Origin: Clostridiales bacterium
Lineage (GTDB): Bacteria; Bacillota; Clostridia; Christensenellales; UBA3700
Direction of reading: 5' to 3'
Assembly: GCA_014799645.1 (NCBI GenBank)
Contig: JAAVHQ010000029.1
Coordinates: 29,661-64,880, forward strand
Length of the DNA stretch: 35,220 nucleotides
Part shown: positions 19,273 to 28,702 of the stretch, in pieces
How positions within the stretch are numbered: the first letter of the stretch is position 1
Layout of the letters: each line of letters starts with the position of its first letter
Position numbers and translations under genes: made by a program
Notes under the pieces: generated by a model
Databases searched by the model: none
Seen by the model: only the letters and a program-made list of their open reading frames with translations
Told to the model about the DNA's origin: nothing

Positions 19273-20058
19273 ATGAATGCAATGGAGATAATCGACTATA
19301 TCAAACAATGTGGCAGGATTGAAATTCCCTCAATGCAGTTGCAGTTGGGCATCACTTATAAGGAAGCGAAATCTATCGTAGACGACTTGCTTGAAAAATG
19401 TCAACTCGTCTATGAGAATGGTTTGAGTTACGTATACTTAGAAACGTTGGACAAAAACAGTGAGGAAAAGTCGGACGAGGAACAAGATAATGACGAGGAA
19501 GATGAAGACGAAGAAGATGAGGAAGAGGACTTTGACGATGAGTATGAATCCGAATTCGAAAAATTCCTTGAAGAGCAAGATGAATACGAGAACGACGACG
19601 AAGAAGATAAGAAGAAATTTAAGGCGCATATTGACGAATCCGAAACTCAAGATATTTATAAAGCGTTTAGAAGGGCGAAGACGTTTAATGATATTGAAAG
19701 TCATATTAGACGTATCTCGGCAAAGCGAAGAGAGGCAATTCAAAATCTTGACAACGTTTTGGATAAACTCATTTTGGAAAAACAAAAACCGATTTCAGCC
19801 AATTACCGTCCTCAGCATACGTTGTGGGAGGATGGCCTTGAGTTTATGGAAGCGGTAGATGAAAGATTGGAAAGGCTAATTAAATCGGATAGGAAGATGG
19901 GAAGAAAAGGCGCGATCAAAAAGGCGTCAGCGTACTTAGAAGCCGTGAAAGACACGTGTGATGGGAAGATGGCGCAAGTCTACGAAAGACTAGTCTACGA
20001 AATCATAAACACGAGCGACTATACTTACGCGCAAATGAAAAAACAAATTTGGGAGTAA
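19273..20058 (+). CDS. Acidic protein with N-terminal winged-helix (FtsK-gamma-like)
   Basis: IIDYIKQCGRIEIPSMQLQLGITYKEAKSIVDDLLEKCQLV resembles FtsK gamma; then a D/E-rich linker and a helical C-terminus; 13 bp after the T4CP-like gene. Confidence 0.65.
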   Translation: MNAMEIIDYIKQCGRIEIPSMQLQLGITYKEAKSIVDDLLEKCQLVYENGLSYVYLETLDKNSEEKSDEEQDNDEEDEDEEDEEEDFDDEYESEFEKFLEEQDEYENDDEEDKKKFKAHIDESETQDIYKAFRRAKTFNDIESHIRRISAKRREAIQNLDNVLDKLILEKQKPISANYRPQHTLWEDGLEFMEAVDERLERLIKSDRKMGRKGAIKKASAYLEAVKDTCDGKMAQVYERLVYEIINTSDYTYAQMKKQIWE

Positions 20059-20061
20059 ATT

Positions 20062-20409
20062 ATGGCTAAGCATTTTATGAAATTAAATTCCGAGCCTTTC
20101 GATAAAATAAAAGACGGCTTAAAGACCTACGAACTTCGCTTATATGACGAGAAACGTAAGCTCATTAAAATCGGCGACTTCATCGAATTCACAAAACTTG
20201 GCAGTACTGAAAAATGTACTGTTAGAGTAACCGATTTACGTCTCTTTGGTAGTTTTGAAGAATTATATGCCACACTCCCTTTACAACAATGCGGTTATAC
20301 ATTGGACGAACTTGAAAAAGCAAGTCCGACGGATATGGAAAAATACTATTCCAAAGAAGAGCAAGCGCGCTATGGCGTAATCGCAATAAAAATTGTCTTT
20401 TATTGTTGA
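20062..20409 (+). CDS. ASCH-domain protein
   Basis: MKLNSEPFDKIKDGLKTYELRLYDEKRKLIKIGDFIEFTKLG typical of ASCH. Confidence 0.85.
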   Translation: MAKHFMKLNSEPFDKIKDGLKTYELRLYDEKRKLIKIGDFIEFTKLGSTEKCTVRVTDLRLFGSFEELYATLPLQQCGYTLDELEKASPTDMEKYYSKEEQARYGVIAIKIVFYC

Positions 20410-20430
20410 AAAAGTCGAAAAATATTGTAA

Positions 20431-20469
20431 TGTAAACTAAAGTTGACGCAATGTAAACTAAAGTTGACA
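20431..20469 (+). repeat. Paired 18-bp motif, copy B: TGTAAACTAAAGTTGACG / TGTAAACTAAAGTTGACA
   Basis: Units start at 20431 and 20452 (21-bp period), same orientation as 8448-8486. Confidence 0.9.
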
Positions 20470-20505
20470 AGAGTTTGCTTGAAATAATTAAGGCGGTTGT
20501 AATAG

Positions 20506-20541
20506 AATTAAGCGGATTGAATTTACCGCTTAATTTTTTTT
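20506..20541 (+). terminator. Rho-independent terminator
   Basis: AATTAAGCGGattgaatttaCCGCTTAATTTTTTTT. Confidence 0.9.
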
Positions 20542-20620
20542 ATGTGTGAAAAATAAAGAAAATAAATTTATTTATGTTTTTGTAAGTCTCTTGCTCGCAA
20601 AGGCATAAGAAGGAGAAAAT

Positions 20621-23600
20621 ATGCAAACCAAAAGAAGAAGCATTACAAGCGTTTTGGCAGTTGTCATAATGCTTGTAGCGACGGTGTTGGGTTTTGCTTT
20701 AAGCAAGACTAATACCGCAAGTGGTAGCGAAGCGTTTGAGCCGGTCAAACTTGACTCGACGAACGTAAGCACTTATGCAACGTCAGGGTATGAAGATTTT
20801 TCTAATTACACGGACAAAGAATTGCCTGACACAATCAATAAGGATAATATAAGCCAATATGTCCCTATTGACAAATTCAACAAAGACGGAACGACGATTT
20901 ACAACGGTCGAAACTACGGTTTTGTTATTTATTCGAGCGCAAAGACAAACCACGTTTTGTTGTTCAAAGAAACGTATAATAAGACAGGTGAGGATCAGTA
21001 TGAAGTCGAATTCAAGGTGTTGTATACCAATTCGTTCTTTAAGAGCGGAAATTCAATATTGAATGCATACAGCCCGTATACTATTGCATTGTCCAACGTG
21101 AATATAAGTGAATTTATTTTGGATGTGGATATGCAAAAGAATATTGTGAACCCGTCTTATAGTGATTCTAATAAAGATTTGAAGAGCGCGTATTTTACTC
21201 ATGCTGGATTGAGCGGTGATGTAAGTTATTTGGACAAAGACAAGACGAGCGACAACGTTTTGATATCATTGATAGATATAGATAGGAACGCGAACTTTGA
21301 CGAAACTCTCGCTTATGATATTGCTGATTTGACGGTCAATGCTGAAAGTTACAAAAACTATCTTGCTAGTACGACTCTCGGACATAGCCCGTATTACTTG
21401 TATTATAATATTAATAGCACTAGAAGAAGTATAAATGTGGCAATGAATGCAGGCGCGGACGACTTTTTGGCGTATAAGAGCGGTAATCAAAATTATCTCA
21501 AAGCGTCATTCAAATTAGTTTCCTACTATAATAATAGTTATTATATTTACAACAATATATCTTTCGACGTATGTCTTTATAATGCATTAACAGTAAGTCA
21601 TAAGGAAAGAATATCTTCTCAAAGCGTATTTTCGCTTAGTGAGGACACGGATTCTAATTACGGCATTTTGGATAGAAGCGGCGACGGCTATACTTTGACG
21701 GAATATCAAAGGTTTACGCCGATGCTCTATAACGACAACGTATTCAAGTTTATGCCCGATAAGGCAAAAAAATACAAGTTCACTACTCCCGAAGGCTATT
21801 ACGCTACGGTTGGAGATAATGCGTCTAATTCTGACAACGTCTTTGCAGTCGGCTCGCAAGGCGGAGTAGTAGGTTTTACTACCGAAGTTGGCGGTAAAAC
21901 AAGCGGAAATCTTCATGGCGAAAGATTGGTTGCGCAAGACTTTATCGGCGGAAATTTCACTTTTGCAAATATCGGTATTGAAAGAGCGCAAGAATTGAAG
22001 TTGGGAGCGACAAATCTTGATTCGGAAATTCCCACTTATAGAGCAGTAAAGACAAGTGAAATTACCAATGACCTTTACGTTTTGGACACGATGGGATACG
22101 TCGATTCAATCGACTTGCATATTCTTGACGAGGATATGAATATCGTGCAAACATCTACGAAATATGGTAAAGACCTTGTCATCAATTATCCAATGTCGGC
22201 AGATAAGAAATACTATATCGTCTGCGACAATGAAGATTACACGGCTCAAGCCTTGAACTTTGCAAACAAAGGCGAGTTGCTTTTGGGCGCAAGCGAATAT
22301 CAAAATATCGAGAACTTGTATTATAAGTACGATGTTCCTAAGTATACGCAATACTATAAGACCTTTGCTAAGCAAATTATTGACAGTCAAGGCGACGTAG
22401 TGGCTATAAATGACGGCGACGCTTTCTTGGAAGCGGGAAAGACTTATTATTTGGAATCGGGCTCTACAAGACTTATGACGAGTATATCCGACTCTTATAT
22501 TAATAAAGTAACCACTTTGGGCGAAACATTTGAATGTTCGGTGAACTACAACGAAGTATTTGAATTTGTCCCAAAAGTAAGCGCGCAATTTAAGTTTGTA
22601 GACGGAACGTACGATATTTATCGCAATTGGACGCTCTTAGCGGAAGACGAGCGTGAATGGTATGTCAATGAGGGCGAAATCCCATATCAATTTGTAAAAA
22701 GACAAAAGGGCGGAGCGTTCACTATGGATATGGAAGCCGAGGAATTAAACTTCGGTCTCAATATTTTGAATTTGACGGCAGTAAACGGAAGAAATCAGTT
22801 CTATTACGATTCCGAAGAGAAGATGAGAATAGATTATACGATTATGCCTTCCAATAACGTTTATATTTATGATTCTACGCTCAACTCTCCAGTATATGAC
22901 CACGGCTATGCGATTTCTAAGGGTAGAATTTATATTATCATAGAGGGAAGCGGAGAATGCGCAATTACGCTTGAAGAGTATTTGCAACCTCTCAACGTAG
23001 AATTGCGTGTAGACGGAGAGAAGTACGATTATGACGGAGTATTCTACTACGGCAAGGATTTCACTTTGCCGGTATTGACAAAAGAGCGTTACGTCTTCCT
23101 CGGTTGGAAGAACGGCGACGAATTCGTCACTGACGCCAACGGTCAAAGCATTGTGGAACTTAAAGACGATGCAGTCTTGACAGCGTGTTTTGAGTTGCGC
23201 GGAGCAGTAGTCCAAGTAAATTCCAACGATAAAACGTTCTGGTGGGACGGTGAAAAAATGACGCTTGATGGAGAGATCAAAGTATTCATGGACTGCGACG
23301 TAGATAGTATTCGTCAAGCGGTGATTGAGACTTTTGAAAATACTCCCGAATGTATAAAGGAAGGATATTACACAAGCAGTTTTGTGTTTACTCTCACTTC
23401 TAGTGACGAAGATACCGATTACTATTCCTTGACACCGACTTGGTCAATAGAAGAGTATAAAGTTACGTTTATTATAAATGGCAAAACTTATGCAATGACG
23501 GAAAGCGTGCAATATGGGGCAACAATTACGACGAAAAATTTCCCCGCAGAGGTATTTGAGACGAGCAATTCGGAATATTATATTGCGGATTGGCAAATCG

Positions 23601-25294
23601 TCGGTAGTGATAAGACCATAACTATCAGTAAAAACGGTAAAGTTGAGGACTATACGCCGAGTGTGGGTAGCGAAGGCGCGTCGGGTTACGTCGAAGTTAC
23701 TATGATTGCAAAGATAGAATACGTACAATATTATTTACGTATTGGAGGTGAATATTATGAAGTGTCAAAAGGCGGTTACTATACGATTCAATCGCTGGAA
23801 TACTACGAATACGATACATATCCGTATATATGTCAAAACGTGTGGTTTGAGGATTATAATGGTAAAAAATACTATATAGGTTCTAAGATTTATTACAGTG
23901 ACGTCAAAGCATTTTGGGTATCCGGAAGACAAGTTGTCAACGTATATCTTAGTTTGAGATCCGAAGACATAACGGTAGGTCTTGTATACAAGGCGTACGG
24001 TGATGATATAGAGCAAACTATTGAAACCAACGCCAATAAGGATACTTATACAATGGGAAATTCGTTCACTTTGAAAGACGTTTACGTAAGGGGTTGGGGA
24101 TTTGACCACTGGGAGTGCAACGGCAATAGGATAAATCAAGTAAATTACTACGATCTCGGAATCGAAACTTATCTCAGTAGTCCGAACGCTGCGATAGAGA
24201 AAGACATTGTCGCCGTATTGACTGCACATAAAATCAAAAACCCTAACGAGACAATTTGCCTTATAGATTCTATAAACGAACACGTAAGAATTTATGGTAA
24301 TGGTTATAGTTGGAATAATGTTGAGTTTGTAATTTATAGTTCCGTAAAAGAGGTGACATTTGTCAACGGTAGGTGGTATAATAGCAATATAAGATGTAAT
24401 AGCAATAACGACAACGTTTGGGCATTGAGTGTAAATTTCGATAACGTTTATATGAAAGCGAAGAATAATCAGTGCGTCCTTGACGCGTCCAACATGATGT
24501 CGCTTTACTCATTTAACAACGTGGAATTGTGCGCAGGAGACGTGACCGAAGCAAATGCTCAACCGGCGATTATAGTCAACTCTCTTATAATGATTGGAGA
24601 GAACTTTACCGTAAGAGGTGGCAATAGTCTTAATCCTGAGCATGACGGCACTGAGGGAATTAGAGCGAAAGGCGAAACGCCCGAACTCAACAAATATGGG
24701 GCAGGCATCGGTGTTGCGCTTAGATCGTTGACGGTATACGGCGGCAACGGTTGCGACGGCAATAATGGCGTTGATGGTACAGATGGCGTTCAGAATGCAG
24801 AGGAAAATGGTACAGACGGCAAAAACGCGACAAACGCAAGCAACGGCGCTTATGCAATACGTCTTTATCAAATAGAAGTGTACAACGCAGTGTACAAAAA
24901 TGCGAAAATCATTTGTTATGGCGGCAACGGAGGCGATGGCGGTAACGGTGGTAACGGCGGTAAGGGTTCTGAAGGTAGAGACGGAGTGTTCCTCGGTCAA
25001 ACTTGTAAAGCTCCCGGTAACGGCGGTAACGGCGGCAACGGTGGTAACGGCGGCGACGGTAAAGAGGGATTAAAATACGGAATAAAATCTTCTTTTACCC
25101 ATTCCGGAGATAATAGCCAAATAATATCGTATGGCGGAAAAGGCGGTTCAGCTGGTTCAGCAGGCGAGGCGGGTAAAGCCGGTGCTACGACCCATACGTA
25201 TAACAAAATTGAAAAGACGGCTCAAGACGGTAATGCGGGCTCGCCTGGGCAAGCAGGAAACTCGTCGGGTGATTTTGTGTGGAAAAATGAATAA
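20621..25294 (+). CDS. Giant secreted protein 2: signal peptide, InlB/Listeria-Bacteroides-type repeats, beta-strand repeats and PGRS-like Gly-rich C-terminus
   Basis: MQTKRRSITSVLAVVIMLVATVLGFALS signal; DGVFYYGKDFTLPVLTKERYVFLGWKNGDEF...VLTACFE; YGGNGGDGGNGGNGG and GNGGNGGNGGNGGDG; no Hint. Confidence 0.85.
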   Translation: MQTKRRSITSVLAVVIMLVATVLGFALSKTNTASGSEAFEPVKLDSTNVSTYATSGYEDFSNYTDKELPDTINKDNISQYVPIDKFNKDGTTIYNGRNYGFVIYSSAKTNHVLLFKETYNKTGEDQYEVEFKVLYTNSFFKSGNSILNAYSPYTIALSNVNISEFILDVDMQKNIVNPSYSDSNKDLKSAYFTHAGLSGDVSYLDKDKTSDNVLISLIDIDRNANFDETLAYDIADLTVNAESYKNYLASTTLGHSPYYLYYNINSTRRSINVAMNAGADDFLAYKSGNQNYLKASFKLVSYYNNSYYIYNNISFDVCLYNALTVSHKERISSQSVFSLSEDTDSNYGILDRSGDGYTLTEYQRFTPMLYNDNVFKFMPDKAKKYKFTTPEGYYATVGDNASNSDNVFAVGSQGGVVGFTTEVGGKTSGNLHGERLVAQDFIGGNFTFANIGIERAQELKLGATNLDSEIPTYRAVKTSEITNDLYVLDTMGYVDSIDLHILDEDMNIVQTSTKYGKDLVINYPMSADKKYYIVCDNEDYTAQALNFANKGELLLGASEYQNIENLYYKYDVPKYTQYYKTFAKQIIDSQGDVVAINDGDAFLEAGKTYYLESGSTRLMTSISDSYINKVTTLGETFECSVNYNEVFEFVPKVSAQFKFVDGTYDIYRNWTLLAEDEREWYVNEGEIPYQFVKRQKGGAFTMDMEAEELNFGLNILNLTAVNGRNQFYYDSEEKMRIDYTIMPSNNVYIYDSTLNSPVYDHGYAISKGRIYIIIEGSGECAITLEEYLQPLNVELRVDGEKYDYDGVFYYGKDFTLPVLTKERYVFLGWKNGDEFVTDANGQSIVELKDDAVLTACFELRGAVVQVNSNDKTFWWDGEKMTLDGEIKVFMDCDVDSIRQAVIETFENTPECIKEGYYTSSFVFTLTSSDEDTDYYSLTPTWSIEEYKVTFIINGKTYAMTESVQYGATITTKNFPAEVFETSNSEYYIADWQIVGSDKTITISKNGKVEDYTPSVGSEGASGYVEVTMIAKIEYVQYYLRIGGEYYEVSKGGYYTIQSLEYYEYDTYPYICQNVWFEDYNGKKYYIGSKIYYSDVKAFWVSGRQVVNVYLSLRSEDITVGLVYKAYGDDIEQTIETNANKDTYTMGNSFTLKDVYVRGWGFDHWECNGNRINQVNYYDLGIETYLSSPNAAIEKDIVAVLTAHKIKNPNETICLIDSINEHVRIYGNGYSWNNVEFVIYSSVKEVTFVNGRWYNSNIRCNSNNDNVWALSVNFDNVYMKAKNNQCVLDASNMMSLYSFNNVELCAGDVTEANAQPAIIVNSLIMIGENFTVRGGNSLNPEHDGTEGIRAKGETPELNKYGAGIGVALRSLTVYGGNGCDGNNGVDGTDGVQNAEENGTDGKNATNASNGAYAIRLYQIEVYNAVYKNAKIICYGGNGGDGGNGGNGGKGSEGRDGVFLGQTCKAPGNGGNGGNGGNGGDGKEGLKYGIKSSFTHSGDNSQIISYGGKGGSAGSAGEAGKAGATTHTYNKIEKTAQDGNAGSPGQAGNSSGDFVWKNE

Positions 25295-25315
25295 GAATTA
25301 TGGGGGAGATAGATT

Positions 25316-28300
25316 GTGTTTGAGATAAAAGACTTGGCAAAAACGTATACGCCCAAGAACGGAGTACCCGTTCAGGCGCTTAAAGGAATAAATTTATCTT
25401 TTGGCGAAACGGGGCTTGTGTTTGTGCTAGGTAAATCGGGTAGCGGTAAATCTACTCTTCTCAACCTTATCGGCGGACTTGATTCCGCCGATAAGGGCGA
25501 GATAGTCATAAAAGGTAAGTCGTCCAAAGATTTCAAGACGGTAGACTACGATGCCTATCGCAATATGTACGTAGGCTTTGTCTTTCAAGAATACAATATC
25601 CTCAATGAATTTACAGTAGGCGAGAATATATCTCTCGCCATTGAATTACAAAACAAGAAAGAAAATAAAGAGTTGCTGACTAGCATACTTAAAGAAGTAG
25701 ACTTAGAGGGCTACGCGGACAGAAAGCCCAACGAGTTGTCGGGCGGACAAAAGCAAAGAGTAGCGATAGCGAGAGCCTTGATAAAAAGTCCGCAAATCGT
25801 CTTGGCGGACGAACCTACGGGAGCGTTGGACAGCAATACGGGCAAGGCAATTTTCGATACTCTTAAGAAAATCTCTAAAGAGAAGTTGGTAATCGTAGTA
25901 TCGCACGACAGGGAATTTGCCGAAGAATACGGCGACAGAGTGATAGAACTTGCCGACGGCGAAGTCATCTCCGATTTGCAAAAGGATAAAGAGGGCAAGT
26001 TTTCGCCTACCGATAATCAAGCGCTTTCAAAAGCCAACGAGAAATACGACGGCAAGGAGAAGTTCGCAAAATCTCGATTGCCGTATAGATACGCGATAAA
26101 GATGGGAGCAAGCAGTATAAAGAGCAAGCCGATTAGATTGGCGGTCACTATACTGCTTTGTTTTGTTACTTTTTCGTTATTTGGCGTCGTTGATATCTTC
26201 AACGCATTCAACGCTCGTAAGATTTTGCTGGACGCTTATACAAATGGCGATTATTCTAATTTTGCTTATACCGCGTCAATGCAAGAAGTTGGTGACGTAG
26301 GATATCGTTTGTATGGAGTCTCTCAACAAGATTTGGATTTTCTCAATACAAAGAGTAGCAACGAATTTTTGGGCGTGACTTATCTTAACGATAAATATGG
26401 AAGATTTGCGGAGACGTCATTAAGCGGTTTCTTGTCGCAAAGAGAACTTGAGGGGAGCAATAATTCCGTCTATTATAGTCAGTGTCTGTACGGTTTTCTT
26501 CCCGCGAGCAAAGAGTTTTTTAGCGCGCAAGGCTTTGAATTGATAGGGGAAGCGCCTGCGAGTGAAGATGAAATTGTTTTGACGCAATATATCTTAGACC
26601 AATTTAATATTGCCGGTATTACGTTGAAAGAGCCAAAAGGACAATTTGAAAAACAAAAGGTTGATATTGTTCCCAATAAAAACAGAACGGCGCAAGAGTT
26701 TGTCGACGGCGGATATTATATTGAGTTGGATGGGCAAGATTTCAAAATCGTCGGCATTGTAGATACAAAAGCAGATCCGCAAGGGAAATTCGATTCTTTG
26801 AAGCCGTCTACTATGACGACGGCGAATAGTAGGGAAAATACTAATCTAATCAGAGAGTGTCAGGAGTATTTTCAATACAGTTATCATTCGTTGGGATATA
26901 TCTTTCCAAAGACTTACGAGAAATTGGTCGAATCTCATAAAGTCGATATGACCTCTTGGAATAGTTTCGGTAGGGCGTTGGAAGGTTCTATTTCATATAC
27001 GAATAAGAGCGATTATAGAGTCGTCGCTTCCGATAAAGATTTGGACAAGACGGCAGGAATATTATGGCTTGACGGCAAGGAGAGAGATTCGTTGCAAGAC
27101 AACGAGATAGTCGTAGGACTTAATTACGGCGTAAAGTTGTTGACGACAAATTATGATAGCAGTCTTACGTATAAGCACTCTAAAAGCGAGTACTTTGACG
27201 GACTCCTAAGGGTGGTAGAAGAAATAAGTTTTTGGGATTTGACGCGAGGCACTCCGCTTGCCTGTATAGAAGAAGCCGAGCGAGTGGATATTGAAAAATT
27301 AGAACCTTTCAAGAGATATTTAATGGATATGGACGAAGTCAATGCCGAATGGGCGTTGAGAACTTGTTATTCCGCGCCATCTAGCTTCTTTTGGTCTTCT
27401 TCTAATTTTATAAGAATCGATTCCTCTCGCCTAGAGTACGATTTTGACAAGATGAGCGAGGAGCATTGGCGATTGGCTTACGCAGGATATTTGGGCATTG
27501 ATGAGTATGGCTTTTATGTAGGTGAGGGAAACAATAAAATCGAATATAGTATTGAAGGCGGACGCTTTAATAATATTACAGGTTTACCGTCGGGAGAACT
27601 GGTCGATAAGATTGGAAATGATAGATTATACGTTCAAGGCAAGATAAGTCTTGGCAACGTTGACGTGATAAATAGCAACAGTATAAATATTACCGCTAGA
27701 GATTTAAGTACGTCCCAACTGTTGTCCGAAGATTATGAGTATTGGAGCATAGTGGGAATATACGTTCCGCGATATGATTATCCGGAATTGGATGAAAAAG
27801 ATACGGTTATTTTCAACAACGCGTTGTATAGAAAAGCAGAAGGCGCGCAGGAAATAATATACAATTATGCCTTGGCGTCTATACCTACGGCAAAAAGCGA
27901 AATTCTTTCTTTAATCGATTTGCACTTAGAAGGTTTCAGTGCGAGAAATTTGAGATTGAACGACAACGCCGCTTACGTTACGAGCAGTTTGAACTCATTA
28001 TTTTATGCGATAAAAATGATTATGCTCATGGCAGGTGCAGGCGTCGCTATCTTCTCGATTTTGTTGATGTCCAATTATATTGCCATGTCAATAAGCAATA
28101 GAAAGCGCGAAATCGGTATTTTGCGAGCATTGGGCGCAAAGACAAGCGACGTGTTCTCAATTTTTGCCAACGAGAGTATTATAATGGCTCTTATCAATAC
28201 CGTTCTATCCGTATTTGTCGCATTGGGCGCGAGCATAGGTCTGAATAAGTTTTTCCAAGCAAAATATTCGGCTGACTTTACAATACTTAGTTTCGGCATA

Positions 28301-28414
28301 AGGCAAGTTGCAATAATCTTGCTAATAAGCGTAGCCACCGCAATACTTTCAAGCCTAATACCTATTTATAGGCTGTCAAAGAAAAAGCCGATAGACTGTA
28401 TACAAGACAGATAA
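25316..28414 (+). CDS. Fused ABC transporter (ATPase plus FtsX-like permease)
   Basis: GTG start; Walker A GKSGSGKST, signature LSGGQKQRVAIARAL, Walker B VLADEP; C-terminal FtsX TM region (NRKREIGILRALGAKTSDVFSIF). Confidence 0.95.
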   Translation: MFEIKDLAKTYTPKNGVPVQALKGINLSFGETGLVFVLGKSGSGKSTLLNLIGGLDSADKGEIVIKGKSSKDFKTVDYDAYRNMYVGFVFQEYNILNEFTVGENISLAIELQNKKENKELLTSILKEVDLEGYADRKPNELSGGQKQRVAIARALIKSPQIVLADEPTGALDSNTGKAIFDTLKKISKEKLVIVVSHDREFAEEYGDRVIELADGEVISDLQKDKEGKFSPTDNQALSKANEKYDGKEKFAKSRLPYRYAIKMGASSIKSKPIRLAVTILLCFVTFSLFGVVDIFNAFNARKILLDAYTNGDYSNFAYTASMQEVGDVGYRLYGVSQQDLDFLNTKSSNEFLGVTYLNDKYGRFAETSLSGFLSQRELEGSNNSVYYSQCLYGFLPASKEFFSAQGFELIGEAPASEDEIVLTQYILDQFNIAGITLKEPKGQFEKQKVDIVPNKNRTAQEFVDGGYYIELDGQDFKIVGIVDTKADPQGKFDSLKPSTMTTANSRENTNLIRECQEYFQYSYHSLGYIFPKTYEKLVESHKVDMTSWNSFGRALEGSISYTNKSDYRVVASDKDLDKTAGILWLDGKERDSLQDNEIVVGLNYGVKLLTTNYDSSLTYKHSKSEYFDGLLRVVEEISFWDLTRGTPLACIEEAERVDIEKLEPFKRYLMDMDEVNAEWALRTCYSAPSSFFWSSSNFIRIDSSRLEYDFDKMSEEHWRLAYAGYLGIDEYGFYVGEGNNKIEYSIEGGRFNNITGLPSGELVDKIGNDRLYVQGKISLGNVDVINSNSINITARDLSTSQLLSEDYEYWSIVGIYVPRYDYPELDEKDTVIFNNALYRKAEGAQEIIYNYALASIPTAKSEILSLIDLHLEGFSARNLRLNDNAAYVTSSLNSLFYAIKMIMLMAGAGVAIFSILLMSNYIAMSISNRKREIGILRALGAKTSDVFSIFANESIIMALINTVLSVFVALGASIGLNKFFQAKYSADFTILSFGIRQVAIILLISVATAILSSLIPIYRLSKKKPIDCIQDR

Positions 28415-28453
28415 AGATTTTATTTCACCATCACAAAAATTTTTAGAAAAATT

Positions 28454-28495
28454 CCTATTAACCTATTGACAAGGTAGGTTAATAGGTGCTATAAT
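28454..28495 (+). promoter_or_regulatory. Promoter of the metY-cysK-rrf2 operon with inverted-repeat operator
   Basis: TTGACA (28466-28471), 18 nt, TATAAT (28490-28495); CCTATTAACC (28454-28463) and GGTTAATAGG (28477-28486) form a perfect 10-bp inverted repeat flanking the -35. Confidence 0.85.
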
Positions 28496-28545
28496 CATAC
28501 CAATCTAGTAGGTAAATACCATAAAAGGTCAAAAAGGTAATAAAA

Positions 28546-28611
28546 ATGCAGAACTATTTTGAAAAACTTGTAAGAGAAAATTTCCGTTTCGGACGAATGT
28601 GTCGATGTTGA
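28546..28611 (+). CDS. Candidate leader peptide MQNYFEKLVRENFRFGRMCRC
   Basis: ATG after AAGGT between the promoter and metY; 21 codons with two Cys codons just before TGA. Confidence 0.55.
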   Translation: MQNYFEKLVRENFRFGRMCRC

Positions 28612-28702
28612 AAAGACAATTTGCAAAAAGACAAACAGTAATTCACATATTATAAATAAAATAAAAATCATATAATAAATCAAGATAAAAGGAGATATAA
28701 AA

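Noticed and set aside
15959-20409. Integrative conjugative element
   Set aside because: Only one T4CP-like ATPase is present; no relaxase, VirB4, VirB6, integrase or att pair detected in the window
8448-20469. Intact IS21-type element bounded by the paired motifs
   Set aside because: The two copies are in direct rather than inverted orientation and no IstA/IstB-like ORF lies between them; solo ends remain possible and are noted in the findings
28500-28702. T-box or SAM (S-box) riboswitch in the metY leader
   Set aside because: No T-box sequence or SAM-I core was recognised and no terminator hairpin is evident
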